A stretch of 64,000 bases of DNA, from assembly GCA_023053575.1 (NCBI GenBank), contig JAKZAP010000012.1:22370780-22434779 (forward strand). Direction: 5' to 3'. The notes beneath the pieces are model-generated. The model was not told the origin of the DNA and made no database searches. It saw nothing but the letters and a program-made list of their open reading frames with translations. This document shows positions 1 through 11,964 of the stretch, in pieces. A program made the position numbers and the translations under genes. Numbering within the stretch: the stretch's first letter is position 1; each line of letters begins with the position of its first letter. This DNA is from Branchinecta lynchi. Its lineage: Eukaryota > Arthropoda > Branchiopoda > Anostraca > Branchinectidae.

Positions 1-1920
1 TCCACCACCACCCCCATCCCCACAGGTATCGGACCCGACCCGGACGTGACACTGAACGTCCGAGGCGATAGCTCACCAGACAAGTTTCATTCAAATCCGA
101 TCACCCGTTCAAAAGTTATGCACGCCACTAGATTCCGGACTCCCCATCCACCCACTCCCCCCACGATGGTCGGGTCGGGGAAACGGCTGTTCTCAAGTCA
201 ATCTGTTCGGATCCCTGACATACCTGCCAAGTTTCATCGCCCTAGGACATCAGGAAGTATGCCGAATTCGCGGGATCGCTAGAAATCCGGACCCCCACCC
301 CAACTCCCCCACAGTGCCCTGATCCGGTCCGGTTATGTCAATGACGTGTCGAGGACCTGTGCTTGTTTTTCCCACCAAGTTTCATCCCGATCCCTCCACT
401 TTAAGCGTTTCTCAAAATTTCCGGTTCCCTCCTCCAACTCCCCCCAGTGTCATCGGATCCGGTCCGGTTATGTCAATGACGTGTCTAGGACCTGTGCTTG
501 TTTTTCCCACCAAGTTTCATCCCGATCCCTCCACTTTAAGCGTTTCTCAAAATTTCCGGTTCCCTCCTCCAACTCCCCCCAGTGTCATCGGATCCGACCC
601 GGATTTAAAGTGAGGTGTCTGAGACACAAGGCCATCCTAAATATCGATTTTCATCAAGATCCGATCACCCGTTCAAAAGTTATGCACGCCACTAGATTCC
701 GGACTCCCAATCCACCCACTCCCCCCACGATGGTCGGGTCGGGGAAACGGCTGTTCTCAAGTCAATCTGTTCGGATCCCTGACATACCTGCCAAGTTTCA
801 TCGCCCTAGGACACTAGGAAGTATGCCGAACTCGCGGGATCGCTAGAAATCACGACCCCCACCCCAACTCCCCCACAGTGCCCTGATCCGGTCCGGTTAT
901 GTCAATGACGTGTCTAGGACCTGTGCTTGTTTTTCCCACCAAGTTTCATCCCGATCCCTCCACTTTAAGCGTTTCTCAAAATTTCCGGTTCCCCACCCCA
1001 ACTCCCCCACAGTGCCCTGATCCGGTCCGGTTATGTCAATGACGTTTCTAGGACCTGTGCTTGTTTTTCCCACCAAGTTTCATCCCGATCCCTCCACTTT
1101 AAGCGTTTCTCAAAATTTCCGGTTCCCTCCTTCAACTCCCCCCAGTGTCATCGGATCCGGCCCGGATTTATAGTGAGGTGTCTGAGACACGAGGTCATCC
1201 TAAATATCAATTTTCATCAAGATCCGATCACCCGTTCGCAAGCTAAAAATACCTCAAATTTTGGCTTCACCCTCCCTCCACTCCCCCCCCCCAGATGGTC
1301 GAATCGGGGAATTGATGATTTCCTATTTAAGCTGGTCGGGTTCCAGACATGCCTGTCAATTTCCATCATCCCAGCACATCAGGAAGCACGGAACTTGCGG
1401 GATCACTACAAATTCGGACTTCTCCCCCCCCCCCAACTCCCCCAAAGTGAGCGGATCCGTTCCGGTTATATCAGTCACGTATCTAGGACTTTTGCTTGTA
1501 CTTTCCACCAATTTTCATTCGGATCCCTCCACTCTAAGTGTTTTCCAAGATTTCCGGTTTCCCCCTCTAACTCCCTTCAGTGTCACCGGATCCGGTCTGG
1601 ATTTAAAATGGAGGGTCTGAGACACGAAGTCCTTCCATGTATTAAGTTTCATTAAGATCCGATCACCCGTTCGTAAGCTAAAAATATCTCATTTTTCCTA
1701 TTTTTTCCGGATTCCCCCTCCCTCCACTCCCCTCCAGATGGTCGGATCGAGGAAGCGACAATTTCTAATTTAATCTGGTCCAGTTCCTGATATGCTTGCC
1801 AAGTTTCATCGTCCTAGCTTATCTAGAAGTGCCCAAACTAGCAAAACCGGGACCGACAGACCGACTGACGGACAGAAATAACAATCGCTATATGGCACTT
1901 GAGTAAGCTCAAGTGCCATA
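1..1920 (+). mobile_element. Family A HINE-like element, copy A1 (5' cut by window edge)
   Basis: Non-coding, C-rich, built of modules that each carry CCAAGTTTCAT followed by GATCC or GTCCTAG. Blocks of about 135 bp (333, 467, 897, 1030) are almost identical, and a larger block repeats from 98 to 661, so amplification was recent. It ends with a GACR tract (about 1850-1880), GCGATCGC-like sequence and the hairpin GGCACTTG-AGTAAGCT-CAAGTGCC. The translated strings with KFHPDPSTLSVSQ are repeats, not a protein. Confidence 0.75.
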
Positions 1921-2119
1921 AAAAGAAAACAAAAAACAACAGGTTCTGACAAAAGCTTGTTGTGTCAACTCTGTTCTAGTGAGCATATTCTGCGTCGAAA
2001 TCCAACTTATTAGCAAAATCAGTAAAATCACACTATAAATAAAATTCAGTCTCAAATTTTTGATCCGACTGATCGAAATACCTTCCCGTCCACAACTTAA
2101 GCCCGCTCCACAACCCTAA

Positions 2120-2276
2120 ATATTAAGGCTCGACCTTGCTCATTCCTGTAAGAGTCGATGTACCAGTTTCCGTCAAATCATCTCACTCTGTTCGGGAGTT
2201 AAACACGTAGACAGACGGACAAATCAATGATAGGAGTTCGCTCTTACTTTCATTTGGGATCCCAAACACGCTCTTA
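2120..2276 (+). mobile_element. Family B fragment (hairpin end)
   Basis: Diverged copy of the last 150 bp of family B: TTTCCGTCAAATCATCTCA, a short GACAGACGGAC tract and the TTTGGGATCCCAAA palindrome at the end. Confidence 0.6.
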
Positions 2277-2586
2277 TCATAAAAACCTCCAAAACTTTTC
2301 GCCTGCGGCATCTTTCCTAGTATGCTCTGTTCAGTGAAAAAGCGCGTCATTTAGGTTGGGCATTTGGGGTTTGAGCGAATCTAAAAAATTTCGCCTGAAA
2401 AGAAGTTCTCCTGTAATGCCTTGAACACCCGATCAGGATTTCCCGGGCGGATTTCCTGCACACCATCAAGTTGAAAAAATTTCAACTTTTCCTTATGGAA
2501 GTGATGATGGTGCCGATAATCCGTGGCAGGGATCCAGTCCGGGAGCTCCCGATTCCTATCTCTCGCACTATCAAGGTGCGTTTTGT
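2277..2586. other. No gene seen
   Basis: Between a family B fragment and the end of copy A2. No coding sense, repeat or RNA gene was recognised. Confidence 0.5.
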
Positions 2587-4352
2587 ATGTCACTTGAGCT
2601 TACTCAAGTGCCATATAGCGATCGCAATGTCTGTCGGTCAGTCGGTCTGTCCGCATTTTGCTAGTCTGGGCACTTCCACATGCCCTAGGACAATAAAACT
2701 TGGCACGCGTATCAGGGACCCAACCGGATTAACTTGGAAATAGTCACTTCCCTGATCCGACCATCAATGGGGGAGTGGCAAGATGGGGAATCCGGAAATT
2801 AGTAACCTTCATAACTTTGGAACGGATAATCAGACGTGCATTAAACTTGACAGATATCAAGAAAAAGTGTCTTGAATGTTCATTGTCGGATCCGATACCT
2901 GGGGGGGGGGGGGGGGGGGGCTTGCGGGGGACACCCAAAATCTCTTGAAACACCTTTTCTAGTATTTTGCAAACCCCTACCCCTTTCTTCACACTAGTAT
3001 AGCTCTGGGTGAGTCATTCTTTGCTTAAATTCGTTCGGAGAGAGCTAGAGCAATCGAAGGTCGAAGGGGTTGGTATAATATGTTGTTGAACCTTAGTAGG
3101 GGTTGATATAGATAAGGGATTTCCACACAAGCTAGGACGATAAAACTTCGCAGGCGTATCAGGGACCCGACTAGATTAACTTACAAATAATCACTTCCCC
3201 AATCCGACTTTCCCCGGATCCGGGAGTCCGGAAACTAGGAACAACGGTAGCTAAAGGAAACAAAAAGAGGGCTGCCCAAATGCGGTATCGATCCGCGGAC
3301 CTCTGTGGCATAGGTCCAGCGTTCTACCATGGCGATATGACTTGATGTATGTAGAAGCGAATGCGGGAAGACATACGGTTTAAAGAATAAAGTAAGACTA
3401 AGTGGTCAGAACGAATGCTAAATGCTAACCTGAGCAAAATAACTAGAGCTGTTTTGCTCTGATGCTAACTGAACTTAAACTAAACAAATCTCGTGAAACA
3501 CTTCCACATAAGCTAGGACAATGAAACTTGGCAGGCATATATATGGGAACAGACCAGATTAACTTCGAATTAATCACTTTCCACATCCAATCATAGTGGG
3601 GGGAGTGGAGAGACTGGAAATCCGGAAACTATTATCGATAACTGTGGGGGGGGGGGGAGGGTCTGGAGGGGGGCACCGGAACCATGAGATTTGGCAGACA
3701 TATTAGGTACTGTCCTAGGTCGATTTGAAAATAGTTTCTTCCTCGATACGGTGATGTTGGGGGGAGTGGAGGGATGGGGAATCCGGCATCTAGTGACATG
3801 CATAACTTTAGAACGGGTGATCGGACGTGAATGAAACTAGGCAAGTGTCAAGAACAAGTGTCTCAGATGATCAATTTCAGGTTCGGAACGAATCCAGTAA
3901 CTGGGGGGGGGGGGGGGGCAAGAAATCTCGTGAAACGCTTAGAGTCGAGAGATCGGGATGGGACTTGGAGGAAAGAACAAGCATAAGCCTTATACGAGAC
4001 AATACTGACAAAACAGGACCGGATCTTGTCACAGTTGGGGGAGTTGGAGAGGGTTTTCCACAATTCTGGTCATCACGAGCTGGGGTACTTCAAAATGTGC
4101 TATGACCATGAACTTGGCAGTCTGTGCCATGACCATGAAACTTGGCCGGCATGTTAGGGATTGGCTTACAAACAGTACCTCCCCCGATCCGATCATCGTT
4201 GGGTAGAAACAGTTATCAGTGAGTGGAATAACCACTTCAGATTTAGTGGACCAATCTGATTCTTTGATGAAATGAATATCGGGACAGAGATGCAGCCTTG
4301 ACAAACGTGCTAATTGTTCTTACAAGTGCCACATGAACTTTCAGCTCTTGTT
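2587..4352 (-). mobile_element. Family A HINE-like element, copy A2
   Basis: Full-length inverted copy. The hairpin end is at 2587-2620 with the GTCGGTCAGTCGGTC tract just inside, and the AACAAGAGCT end is at about 4343-4352. It contains one K module (2960-3130), also present twice in A8. G-runs at 2900-2920, 3645-3657 and 3903-3918 are the reverse complement of the CCCCCC runs typical of the family. A tRNA-like stretch sits at 3266-3345. Confidence 0.75.
3266..3345 (-). ncRNA. tRNA-like sequence (Gly-GCC-like), SINE head or pseudogene
   Basis: On the minus strand GGTAGAACGC resembles an A box and GGATCGATACC a B box, with a GGACC/GGTCC arm around TATGCCACA (GCC triplet). A T5 run follows. 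The 5' and 3' acceptor halves do not pair, so it is not a working tRNA. It could be a SINE head or a decayed gene. Confidence 0.4.
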
Positions 4353-4378
4353 TTAAGTTGTAGTCGTTGTAGTTGCGC

Positions 4379-4486
4379 TGTAGTTTGACGTACTTTTGTT
4401 TCAGTTGTGGAAGTACAGTATGCGTAAAGGACAAATAAAACACACACTGTACTTTCATAACTGAAGCAAAAGTACGTCAAACTACA
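4379..4486. repeat. Short foldback between two head-to-head family A copies
   Basis: Arms at 4379-4419 and 4446-4486 (TGTAGTTTGACGTACTTTTG and its complement) pair over about 40 bases with few mismatches around a 26-base loop. It lies exactly between the AACAAG ends of A2 and A3. Confidence 0.75.
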
Positions 4487-4497
4487 CCGAAATACAT

Positions 4498-6580
4498 AAA
4501 AATGAGCTAAGAGCTCATATGGCACTTGTTACGAGTAGGTGGTACACGAAAGAAGATGAGAACGTCACAAAATACCCTGCCATCCAAAAAAGTGATTCGG
4601 ACCCATAAACAGGATATCTAGTTTTACTCAAGTCTGAGCATTGCCGGCATCTCCTCGGATCGTCTAGGGCAAATGAGTAGTCTACCTTCCAAGTTTCAAC
4701 TCAGTAGATCCACTTGTTTGACCCGTATGCGAGCCACATCATTTCCGTTACTCCCCTTCCAACTCCCCTTGCTGTGGCTGAATACGACTCAAACCCATAA
4801 AAGTCGCATATCATACATGTCCTATTCCCGTTCATTAAGTTTGACTGGAATTGGTAGCCTATCTGCAAATTTCGGATTCCAGCTTCACCCCCCCCCCTCC
4901 CCTATACCCATCCGGATTCGATCCAGACAACAAATAACAAATCAAAGCCGAATAAACCCGGTACTGTCCAACTTGCATCCCTTTCTGTCCATCCGGTTGG
5001 TCCTGTGAATGTTACTCCCCCCCCCCAACTCCTCCAACCGTGGCCGCATGTGGTTCGAACGCATGTTTTCCTTGTCTAGGTGGAACTATCCTAACTGGCG
5101 ATCACCGGAATTCCGGGAAACAGCCTCCGACTCCCCCATAGAGCCCCGATTCGATCTGGTTTTGTCATTTACGTATCTAGGACTAATGCTTTTTCTTCCC
5201 ACCAAATTCCATCCCAATACCTCGACTCTAAGCATTTCACGAGATTTCCGGTGGCTCATTCCAATTCCACCCCCCCCCCCCCACAGGTATCGAATCCGAT
5301 CAGGACTTGACGTGGAACATCTGACAATATAGCTCTTTCCACTTGCCAAGTTTCATTCAATTCCGATAACCCGTTCAAAAGTTACGCAAGCCACTAAATC
5401 CGGGCTCCCCATCCCTCCACTCCCCCCGTGATGGTTGGATCGGGCAAATGACTATTCTCAAGTCCGCCTGTTCCGGTCGGCGATACTCCTCCCAAGTTTC
5501 TTCGTCCTAGTACACCAGGAAGTACCGAACTCGCGGGATCACCAGATTCCTGAGGCCCCCCCCCCCCCAACTCCCCTACAGTGCCCGAATCTGGTCCGGT
5601 TATCTCAAACTATGTATTTAGGACTTATGCTTGTTCTCCCACCAAGTTTCATCCCAATCCCTCCACGCGTTTCCCAAGATTTCCGGTCCCCTCTCCAGCT
5701 CCCCCCCAATGTCGTCGGATTCGGTCCGGTTTGAAGTGGGTCGTCTGAGACACGGGGTCTTTCCAAATATCAAGTTTCATTAAGATCCGGTCACCCGTTC
5801 AAAAGTTATAAATACCTATAGATTCCAGATTCCCCCTCCCTCCACTCCCCCCACGGTGATCGGAATGGGGAATTGACTGTTTCCAACTTAACCTTTTAGA
5901 GTCTCTGATATACCTGCCATCGTCCGAGCTTATATGGAAGTGTTTCTCAAGATTTCCGGTTTCCCCCCTCCTGCTCCCCCAAAGCTGTCGGATCCGGTCC
6001 GGGTTTTAAGTGGGTCGTCTGAGACACGCGATCTTTCCAAATATCAAGTTTCATTAAGATCCTATCACCCGTTCAAAAGTTATAAATACCTCTAGATTCC
6101 GGATTCCCCCTCCCTCCACTCCCTGCTCGGAACGGGAAATTGACTGTTTCCAACTTAATCTTTTAGAGTCTCTGATATACCTGCCAAATTTCATCGTCCT
6201 AGCTTATGTGAAAGTGTTTCCAAAGATTTCCGGCTCCCCTCTCTAGCTCCCTCCAAAGTCACCGGATCTGGTCCGGATTTGACATTGGTCGTCTGAGACA
6301 CGGGGTCTTTCCAAATATCAAGTTTCATTAAGATCCGATCACCCGTTCAAAAGTTATAAATAAGATTCCGGATTCCCCTCCCTCCAATCCCCCAAGATGC
6401 TCGGGTCTGGGAACTGACTATTTCCAACTTATTTATTTGGGGTCCCTGATATGCCTGCCAAGTTTCATCGTCCTAGCTTATGTGGAAGTGCCCAAACTAG
6501 CAAAACCTGGACAGACCGACCGACAGAGCGACAGAAACTGCGATCGCTATATGGCACTTGGCCGAAGGGCAAGTGCCATA
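4498..6580 (+). mobile_element. Family A HINE-like element, copy A3
   Basis: Near full-length. The worn 5' end (GAGCTAAGAGCTCATATGGC) is followed by GGCACTTGTTACGAGTAGG, then modules with AAGTTTCAT and CCTCCACTCCC, a GACAGACCGACCGACAGAGC tract at about 6511 and the hairpin GGCACTTG-GCCGAAGGG-CAAGTGCC at the end. The GGCACTTG at the start is the same as in the terminal hairpin, as in subterminal repeats of Helentron-type elements. Confidence 0.78.
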
Positions 6581-6994
6581 AAAACGCACCTTAAGTCTGC
6601 ACTTAGATTTTTGTTTAAAGCGGACTAGGAAGGGAAGGAATCAAGTAATATTTGATATGCGGGCATTCAATTTACCTTGGGCGCGCCGGGCGGTAATTAT
6701 TATTATTATTATCTTTTATTGATCCACCAAAATTGATGATAACAAAATAAATGATTATATAAATACCCTATAATGTATCGGTACAAAAAAAATGTATCAA
6801 CAAAATATAATGTGTCGGTATAGTGTATCAGTAATGTATCGGTAAGGGAAAGGGAAGAGCGGTTCTACTTGTGTCCTTTGTCTGATAGGGACAATGAGAG
6901 TGTGGTACGTTTGGTGTGTGAGGGCTAGGAATTGGTTGGAGGGAAAAACGATGTGTATGCAGTGCGTGTAGTTGAGTAAAATTGATGAAAGGTG
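6581..6994. other. AT-rich stretch without a gene
   Basis: Contains (ATT)n at about 6696-6711 and a repeated AATGTATCGGTA motif (6772-6845). The ORF at 6828-7103 has no recognisable family. Confidence 0.5.
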
Positions 6995-7573
6995 AATTCA
7001 AATTCAAATATTTTATTGACCTCCAAGATCGGAGAGTATAAAGTGAAGTAAATACATACAAATTGGCCCAACATGTAATACTACTAAAAAACAATCTGGC
7101 CAAAGCATACTAAAAATACAAGAAAATAACATTATACACACGCGTAAAACTATAGTAACTCTTTAACCGCTAAATATAGGTTATGAGTAAGAGAAGACAT
7201 TTTCGACAGAAATTTTTGTTGCTTTTTTCGCATAATTTGAAGTGGATCTTTCAAATGGTACAAATTTATAGCAGACGAAGTAGAATGGAATTTCGAAAGT
7301 CTACACACAAATTTACCAAAATTAAAAAAAGTAGTTTCAATATGCGCAATATTAGAATTAGAAAAATAAGGAAGCCAACTAGAAAATAAAAGGACTTGAG
7401 GCAGAGCAATTGTAGTAGTGAATGTTTTCCGAGTCTACAAATCTATAAAATACTTTGGATTGTGATGGATCGTAGAACAAGGTTCTTAGAGTAATGGATA
7501 ATAGGATTGCAAAATTAGCTCTTTGGCTGACTGGTCTTTGGCTGTAAATCTGTATAGGCGTGCATTCATACAC
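6995..7573 (-). pseudogene. Reverse-transcriptase C-terminal remnant with TTGAAT-type tail
   Basis: Read on the minus strand, two frames together give a line of sense with W-L-P-Y-F-S, N-I-A-H-I-E, S-A-I-N-L-Y and F-L-S-K-M. This is reminiscent of non-LTR ORF2 C-termini. It is followed by CAATAAAATATTTGAATTTGAATTC, here described in parts: an AATAAA signal at about 7013-7018 and a hexamer tail. Identification rests on pattern only. Confidence 0.35.
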
Positions 7574-7720
7574 AAATCCTCGTTTTTTTTGTTTTTTTTT
7601 TAAACCTGCGTAGTATCTTTCCTAACGTTTTCATTTGTTTACTATTGGGCTGCGACTCCTCCTCCACTCGGTGACGTTAACATTTCCTTAAACTCTTTGA
7701 TCTCGCCTACTCTTTCTAAA
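7574..7720 (-). mobile_element. Retroposon 3' end with poly(A) tail, family N copy 1
   Basis: A T-rich run at 7583-7600 starts a block that includes CTCCTCCACTCGGTGACGTT. A similar block follows a longer T-run at 25889. Read on the minus strand, both end in poly(A). Confidence 0.4.
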
Positions 7721-8386
7721 TAATCATACACACTTTAAAAATTTTAACTTCTCCTATCAACTATTAAATTCATTTTTTAATTTGAATTTACCAATCTTAA
7801 TAATACTTATTTATTCTTATGTTAATACAATAATAAACCCTTATTTCTACGAATCATCACCCCTACACATAAAGACTCTACGAATAAAAACGGAACAAAC
7901 ACCACCAGACAGAGTCGCCTATAAGCTGCAAATACACTCCGAAATCCATAATTGCAAACTGTTGTATTTACTTTAATCTGTAGCCTAATGTAATACTCGG
8001 CTTTTCGGCACACTGCTCATACTTTGGGCACAGGGACCTTGAGCAAGGTCGCAATGCCCCCCACGAAAATCTATTTATAGGGATTGCATATATTTTGCAA
8101 AGTATCATGGGGTACGGTGCCGTTGCTCCAGGTCACTGTACCCTAACGCTGGGACACTATTCCCAAAAATTTTGGATTTGTCTATATGACTGGGCATAGC
8201 CTAGCCTTTAAAGTTTACTGTTGGCCAAATTTTGGCATTTCTGAACAGCGACAACCCCCTTTGAAAACTGGTTTCTCTTTGACAGCTACTCCGCAATCGA
8301 TTGTGCGCTGGAGTCCATTCCAGTTCAGGAGGGAACCGAGTAGTTCTACTGATGTTATGCTGGCAGAAGGACTGGAGAATTTGAAC
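7721..8386. other. No gene seen
   Basis: AT-rich to 8000, mixed after that. Short ORFs here have no recognisable domain. A candidate first exon follows at 8387. Confidence 0.45.
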
Positions 8387-8409
8387 CATGGCAAACCAGC
8401 ATGAATAGG
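8387..8409 (+). other. Candidate degenerate first exon of the phosphatase
   Basis: ATGGCAAACCAGCATGAATAGG is followed by a consensus GTAAGT donor. It resembles the expected first exon (Met-Gly-Asn-Gly-Met-Asn-Lys in relatives) but is one base too long, so the first ATG runs into TAG. Only the second ATG at 8401 reads Met-Asn-Arg and joins exon 2 in phase 0. It lies 14 kb upstream of exon 2. This could be chance or a decayed duplicate; the true first exon may lie outside the window. Confidence 0.25.
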
Positions 8410-8519
8410 GTAAGTAGAGATGTTTTAGGTACGTGAGGGGGTATCTCGGTCTCTTATGCTTGTCCTCTCTGGTTGGGCTGAATGGTGTATCGTCTTCCAA
8501 AGCAGTTAAATCCAGATCC

Positions 8520-8880
8520 AGACAGAGCCTGGATTCCGGGTATTTTGCCCGGAGGTCCAGGCATTTTGCCTGGATTTCCAGGCTGCAGCCTGGAATTAAA
8601 AAACACTTAACTGGATTTCCGGACAGAAATTTCTCTGGAATCCAGGTAATGATGTTTCCTTCCTGGAATTCCAGGATCGTATTCCGTAATTCCAGAAACT
8701 TTGTTGAAATTCCAGACAGGCCCAAATTTACATTTGGTAAGAGCCTAGAATTCTAGGCAGTTGGTTGAAATTCCAGACAAACCTGGATTTCTACGCTGTC
8801 TCTTCTGGAATTCCAGGGTAACAGTCATATGTTCCAGGAACTGGACCTGCTTGAAATTCCAGACTGTCCTGGATTTTTGC
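8520..8880. repeat. Cluster of TGGAATTCCAG-type palindromes
   Basis: About 20 close variants of CTGGAATTCCAG / CTGGATTTCCAG / TTGAAATTCCAGAC lie within 360 bp in both orientations. Examples are at 8571, 8594, 8634, 8667, 8712, 8770 and 8812. The unit spacing is irregular, so this is not a simple tandem repeat. Confidence 0.7.
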
Positions 8881-9059
8881 GCTTCCTCGTCCGTAAATCT
8901 AGCGAATCTAGCACTTGCAGTGTCTAGATCGCTAGTCTAAACCCGGCTTGATAGACTCATGGACGACAGGGCCCAACCAGCGCACGACGTCGTCCTCTGT
9001 TTCCTGACCGAAGATTAAAAATTAAGTGTCTTTTTCTGTATTTGTATGTTTTTTGTTTA

Positions 9060-9121
9060 TTCTCTTCATTTACTCCGCCTTTCCAAAATGGCGGGTCAAA
9101 AATAAATTACTTACTTACTTA
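9060..9121 (+). mobile_element. Retroposon 3' end with (ACTT)n tail
   Basis: TTTCCAAAATGGCGGGTCAAAAATAAA, given here in parts, leads into TTACTTACTTACTTAC. Related ends are at 38000-38062 and, inverted, at 29511-29580. The shared core is GCGGGTCA followed by AAATAAA and a short tandem tail. Confidence 0.5.
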
Positions 9122-11349
9122 CTAGTGGTGATAGAAGCATCTCGACTGGTTTAAGCTCAAATAGATCTAAGAAGCAACAAGATGAAAGACAAATATTTAG
9201 CTAAAAATAAACAAAAATGAAGCTAAATCTATGGCTGTATCTATTTGCTTCAATGATTTGTTTGGAGGTTTTTCTGTCATTTCTTCTTAAAATCCTCACG
9301 TTTTCAAAAGGTGTGTCCTGTGAGCTAGTTAGTGCAATTTGACCTGCTGAACAACTAATGTTTGATTAATTAATGACTGAATCGTTTGCTATAAAAGGGG
9401 AATGTGACTTTCTACTATTTGCGAGTAGCCTAGTGTTTGGCTGAAGTTGGGATTTTGAAGAAGGAGAAAGTACAACTGTGTTTACAATAATTATTCCTAT
9501 CTACTGGGAACAACTTTCCCCCATTTTCCGCCGTATCAGTCAAATTCTTTGAATTTCCTTGCCTTGTTATGTCCTACCAATGAATGTTGGATAATATATT
9601 GAAACATATTGTAAATGGCGTGCGACAATTGTAGCCTATAGATTAATAGTGTTTATTGCATTTTAATTTTTTCTTCCGTCTTCTACTATTTCGTATGTAG
9701 CCTACTCCGTCGTATCCTTTGTTTATTTGTGTGACCAGTCTTCACCAATAAATGCTAACACATTTATGATACAGATTTCATTGTTCGGACATTTATGATA
9801 GGGTTGATAAATATATATATTCAAATAATGTCTAAAAACGGATACGTCAGCTGCGATGTTTTGCAGAGATATTTTGGCCCTTCTTGGCAAGGGTCTTCGC
9901 CAGGCTGTTGAAGGTCAGGAGGAAAATTGATAAATATCAGTGCCTTTCACTAATTGGACAGTTTGCCGTTCGTTCCTTCTTTCAGTGTTTTTTTTTATTC
10001 CACCACAAATGTCCGTGAAAAAGCTAAGATGGAGCCACTTTGCTTCGTTTTTCAGGCTGCTACGGAAAGTTGTTTCTGGATTTCCGGTGCTTTTCTTGCG
10101 TTCTGGAAACAAACTCCACTCTCCCGGAAAGTATTCCAGAAGACTAGTGGAAAGCTCCGTGGAAATTCGAGGGTTCTGGCGAAAAACAATATTAATATGA
10201 ATTTCTAAAACATAGCAAAAGTCACTTCAGCGTAATACTAACGGGACTAATGTTTGGGCTTGGCCCGGTAATCCGCTGTCCGGTCTTGGCCTTGGCCTTT
10301 GTGGTCTTGGTTGGTAAACATGTTGTTTACGTTGTTCACAAGATTCAATGCACAATTCGTAAAATCCAGATTACGTCTGTATTCGGCTACTGTACCAATA
10401 CTTGTTGGGAACTGTTGAGCCTACCGCGACAACCTTATAAGTTTATTTTTAAGAAGTTTTTTAGAGGATTTTGTTCTTTCCGAAGTTTCCGGTTGAATGA
10501 GATTTAGTCGTGCCATTATCCGGTTAGAAAACTATTCAGTTCGAATCCAAGTCACGCTGTATCGCCCCTGTACGAAACGAACAACGCGACAAAGTTACCG
10601 GATTTCCCATTTTCACCTGATTCTGGTGAATCCGGCAGGACTTTCGACTTTATAGGAAACGAAGTTCAAAGATCGATTTGCATGTCTTTTCCCCATGTAT
10701 CAGAACTCTGTACACCCGGTAAAGACATAACACGATGTCTACTGGCTTTCCAGCCTTCGCTTGTGTCTCATTACGCGTGGGCATTACTAACGAATCTCTG
10801 GGTAGGAAATCCAGTGACCTGTATCCACCTATATAGGGGCAATGTTTCCTGTAGCTCTCCTATCCTCCTTTCATTATATTCTTGTTTCCGCTGAGAGGAC
10901 GTATTTCTTTAATCTGATGGGTTCCTCCTCACACCGCATTTTGTTCTAGTTTGGAAACTTTCATAATCCGACAGACGGTTTTCAGAGGTATCTTCGAAAT
11001 ATCTCTCCTCTATGATTACTGCTGCCGGGAAGTTCCGTATAGCAAGCATGTTCATGAGCGCCTAGAAAGAGATAGTGTGAGAAAGTTTGTTGCGGCTGGA
11101 TCTGTCCAGTTTTTCCAGATTTTCCTTTCCATGTCTGAATCTTTACACTGGAATTCGTCCAAAGAGACCTCATTAAATTTAGCAAAACCGAAAGGGTAGA
11201 ATATGGCACTCTTGTACCCAAAGCTTTGACAATGCGCGAAGTTAGAATACAACGGTAGAAATTCCGGTTATACTTAGAGGGAAACTTTAGTCTTACTGGC
11301 CATGGGTGAAGTCAGAATAAGGAGGTAAACGAAATTCGGGTTAGACTTG
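9122..11349. other. Unassigned 2.2-kb stretch
   Basis: Contains a short fragment of the family F MITE at about 9838-9905 (ACGGATACGTCAGCTG). ORFs up to 86 codons (9940-10208, 10250-10507) show no recognisable family. No RNA gene or exon was identified. Confidence 0.45.
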
Positions 11350-11654
11350 GAGCTTGTTCCATCCTACTTACCATAGTTACCACGCATGGCGTCACGAATT
11401 CTGTTTTTTTGCCATCAAGGCTGGGACGATTTTTCTATTTTCCAGCAGGCTCTCACGCCAGGGGCGAAGCCGACCAATCACGTTACAGAGATGCGTAGTT
11501 ACTACGCTTACTACGCTCCCGAGCATGGTAAGCAAATAGTAACTATTAGTTACTATTCCGACAAGGTTGGAACGGTCAGCGTAGTAACTTTTCGTGAGGA
11601 TGGAACGGAAATAGTAACTAATAGTAACTATTGTTAGAAGAGTGGAACACGCTC
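11350..11654 (-). mobile_element. Family E MITE, copy 1
   Basis: About 305 bp bounded by GAGCTTGTTCCATCC and GAGTGGAACACGCTC. Inside are ATAGTAACTAATAGTAACTA, GCATGGTAAGCAAATAGTAA and GCATGGCGTCACGAATT. Inverted relative to copies at 16239 and 56538. Confidence 0.75.
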
Positions 11655-11964
11655 TTTATTTCCTTCTCGGTATTATTCGGTAGGCCTATACTATATTAGT
11701 CTTATGCAGCATGGTCGTCATAGCAGTTGTCTATCCGTTCGGCCCAAAATTTTCGTCGCTTGGGATCACGCCGCTGGCTTTTGCCTTGTTTACTTTTACT
11801 CGATTTTTTGGTCGGTTACTTTAATCCCTTCACCCTTTAAACAACGTCTATACAGCCGTCAAGCTACAGCTCATGTTTATTAAAGTTTAACTGAAAAGTC
11901 AACTTATCTTTGTATCAATTAGTTGAATAGCCTACACGGAATTATTTGGATTCTACTAAGTTGT
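11655..11964. other. No gene seen
   Basis: Between a MITE and the family G repeat; nothing recognised. Confidence 0.45.

Noticed and set aside
46..1655. Overlapping ORFs of 78-166 codons rich in KFHPDPSTL and FRFPPPTPPS
   Set aside because: They are the same C-rich family A modules read in several frames and strands and recur with stops in every copy; no start, splice or domain support.
2901..2920. Very long G-runs in A2, A5, A6 and A9 as possible G-quadruplex switches
   Set aside because: They are expanded CCCCCC spacers of the modules and vary between copies; length may be unreliable in assembly.
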